In this document: positions 32,486 through 34,219 of the stretch, piece by piece | How the letters are laid out: every line of letters starts with the position of its first letter | How positions within the stretch are numbered: the stretch's first letter is position 1 | DNA from: Elysia marginata | Taxonomy: Eukaryota > Mollusca > Gastropoda > Plakobranchidae | Assembly (NCBI GenBank): GCA_019649035.1 | Contig: BMAT01002665.1 | Span: forward strand, 20,034-54,252 | Direction of reading: 5' to 3' | Length of the DNA: 34,219 nt | The notes under the pieces: model-generated | What the model saw: the letters and a program-made list of their open reading frames with translations, nothing else | What the model was told of the DNA's origin: nothing | The model's database searches: none | Program-made: the position numbers and the translations under genes

Positions 32486-33985
32486 GTATTAATTCTTTCT
32501 CCAACAAAGTGTCTTTTAAAGTACAGAGCCTGTATCATATAATCATATTTCTTTCATTCTCTTGACACGATGTACTAATTTGTAATTAATTTTTACTGTT
32601 TTTCTGATGATATTTTTGTACTTATTAATGGTACCTCTTTTGAAGGCCTTTAAGTGTGCTTTTTGTTATTTCTATCTGTACAATAAAAACATAGAAATAA
32701 AGTTCAAATTTTAAAGTGCATTTGAAATTGTCAAATCTTGTAATTGGATGACTGTGAGCTGAGATATAGACAATTAAAATTAGTTAAAATTACCAAAAAA
32801 TTAAAATCTTAGAGATGGTAAACACCTGTGTGCGCTGGTGTGGAACGAAAACCCATTAAGGCACCGGGCCCTGGTGCTGGCCTGGGGAAAGTGTAAACTG
32901 ATACTTAATAGGGGAAAAAACTAAATATCCTCCTGTGAGCGGCCGTGTGCACTATCATTGAGAAACATTTAGCTCTCAATGTTTTTTGTGAAAGAGAAAA
33001 CAAGTGCCACATTAAAGACCTCTACAGCCTTGATCCGCAATGGGCAAAGACCGGAGACTTTTATCAGCCATGTTGTACAATAATGGAAAGTTTTTAATAA
33101 TACAAAACCACCTTTAGGGTACATTCGTTTCAGAGATCCTGATAGATGCCCTATTGACCTCACACCACCAGGCCAGCAGCCCCTACATCTACTTCAGCAA
33201 TGAGCTGATTCTTCTCAATGCATGAGGCCTGGTTCTCAGAGGATAAAATCTCTCACAAAAGACACAGCAAATGCCCTGAACTGGACCTGCAAGTGCCTGA
33301 TTGAGTTCGCCAACTTCTTGCTCACAAAAGACACTGCTGTAACACACCAGTGGGTCGCTTTTTGTTTCTTCCAGCAAGACAACATTGAGCATCACTTTTC
33401 TCATTTTCGAATGGCTGCTTGGTCTAACTACTATATCACTGCAGAGGATACAGCTCACACCCACGCCACGAACTGGGCAAAACTAATGCTAGAACAGAGC
33501 AAAAAAATCTTCAGCAAGTGGAACCACAGCTGTAATCACTGTGATAAACCACTACAGAAGACCTGCCTAAAAACATAGGATTATTTTGGGAGATGAAAAG
33601 TTATCCCTTTTTTATCATTGGGGGCTACATTGCCTCTAAGCATGAAGATTTAAAAGACGCCTCCATCCAAGAATGCGAAAATGTATTACTGATACCTTAT
33701 CAGGGGGTGGTTTGTGCTACCCATCCAATGGGCTTTTTCAATTTCTGATGCACGCCTATACATGCTCTTCAGGGGCATCCAAAGTGGAGACATGTCGGAA
33801 AAGATTGCAGAGCATCTTGAAAGATTTCCCAGCGCTCTTTCACCTTGAAATTGCGCTGAATTTAACAGCTCCTTCAATGATTATCAACATTCTTATGAAG
33901 CGCTTCTGTCTGAATTTACAGAACGACATTGCCATCAGTGACAGCAAAAGGAAGGTGGCAAAATTTTCCCCAACATCACATTAAT

Positions 33986-34129
33986 GAGCTCCTTATCAGA
34001 TCACAATCAGATCATACTCTTGTACATATCTGAGTCATACATGAATAATTAGGTGATTCCAAAGTAAAAAGGTATTATTTTAAAGTGCTTTGGTTGCATC
34101 CTTAAAATCAGTGGTAATTACAGTTTTAC
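33986..34129. other. Unassigned 3' flank of P copy 2
   Basis: Short AT-rich sequence following the last transposase similarity. I see no inverted end matching the region upstream of copy 2. Confidence 0.35.
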
Positions 34130-34219
34130 TGCTACCCCAATAACTACTACTGCCACTACTACTACTAGTACCACTACCACTACTACTACTCTACTACTAC
34201 TACTACTACTACTACTACT
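34130..34219. repeat. (ACT)n microsatellite at the window end
   Basis: CTACTACTGCCACTACTACT-type repeats run to the last base; the array probably continues beyond the window. Confidence 0.95.

Larger units (their letters stand above)
31077..32950. mobile_element. Insertion within P copy 2
   Basis: Defined by comparison with copy 1, in which the flanking blocks (SKLTKPSVSP and SIEK) are contiguous. The insert holds a 190-bp tandem array, a coding end with its own AATAAA, and a GA microsatellite. I could not find inverted ends or a clean target duplication, so its class is unknown and the exact edges are uncertain by tens of bases. Confidence 0.55.
30480..33985 (+). pseudogene. P-superfamily transposase remnant, copy 2, split by an insertion
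   Basis: The 5' part (about 30520-31075) has SISYGGGAIFGHAV, then MMVKCFFGGQTFVAKILACH, NDNNRIN, LYDIVPLLKNMGN and KWAQLQEL, each aligning with a block of copy 1. The 3' part resumes at about 32955 with SIEKHLALNVF (copy 1: SIEKRKASLALNDF), then DPDRCPIDLTPPG (copy 1: DPDRIPIDSQHG), LTKDTANALNWTCKCL, FFQQDNIEHHFSHFRMAAW and, near the end, LSGGGLCYPSNGLFQFLM, the L.RGGL.YPS motif of P-type transposases. The two parts meet at adjacent positions of copy 1, so about 1.9 kb (31077-32950) was inserted. Several stops and frame shifts are present. The divergence between copies suggests two separate insertions of related families, not a recent duplication. Confidence 0.78.

Noticed and set aside
17832-34219. 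Retroviral, LTR, Polinton or other capsid/envelope element
   Set aside because: I saw no reverse transcriptase, gag, envelope, capsid or family-B polymerase similarity and no long terminal repeats; all recognised coding remnants fit DNA transposons or unknown families.

Overview
The window is eukaryotic nuclear DNA: long AT-rich introns with GT..AG splice sites, AATAAA signals, a tRNA-derived SINE, MITEs and many microsatellites. Protein similarity and repeat types suggest a marine invertebrate, most likely a mollusc (gastropod-like); that placement is inference. No prokaryotic operon, CRISPR array or viral gene is seen.

About positions 2344-17776 (+) hold one host gene in at least 14 coding exons: the orthologue of ICE2/NARG2, a subunit of the little elongation complex that supports snRNA transcription by RNA polymerase II. 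The 14 exons I delimited keep one frame across every junction and total 2832 nt (943 codons plus stop). The start codon is not in the exons found and probably lies upstream. One intron contains a 593-nt assembly gap (11192-11784). Other introns carry a minisatellite, an ancient dispersed repeat, a pogo-like transposon that kept only its DNA-binding coding region, a duplicated polypyrimidine tract beside an acceptor, and a tRNA-derived SINE. Upstream of the first exon is a 1.85-kb element with hAT-like inverted ends.

From about 17.8 kb to the end there is no convincing intact host gene. The region is a transposon graveyard: a pogo-like MITE (18483-18680), a trinucleotide-rich tract, a second pogo-like MITE with a TA duplication (19956-20129), a hAT-type MITE with an exact 8-bp duplication (20178-20610), a 35-37-bp tandem array, a decayed Tigger-like transposase C-terminus (22224-23285), a decayed BED/hAT transposase (23685-25690), and two decayed P-superfamily transposase copies (about 25950-27440 and 30480-33985). 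The second P copy is split by about 1.9 kb containing a 190-bp tandem repeat and the end of another unrecognised coding unit.

Between the P copies lies the most intriguing object (27511-29596): a spliced, partly decayed member of an invertebrate multi-copy family with an acidic-motif layout (EDFVEN, SDD, SDGC, HGKGEADGETG). I suspect it is a transposase-like RNase H fold protein, but its function is unknown.

The ICE2 gene functions alone here; the remaining features are mobile elements and repeats that inserted around and into one another, not a pathway.
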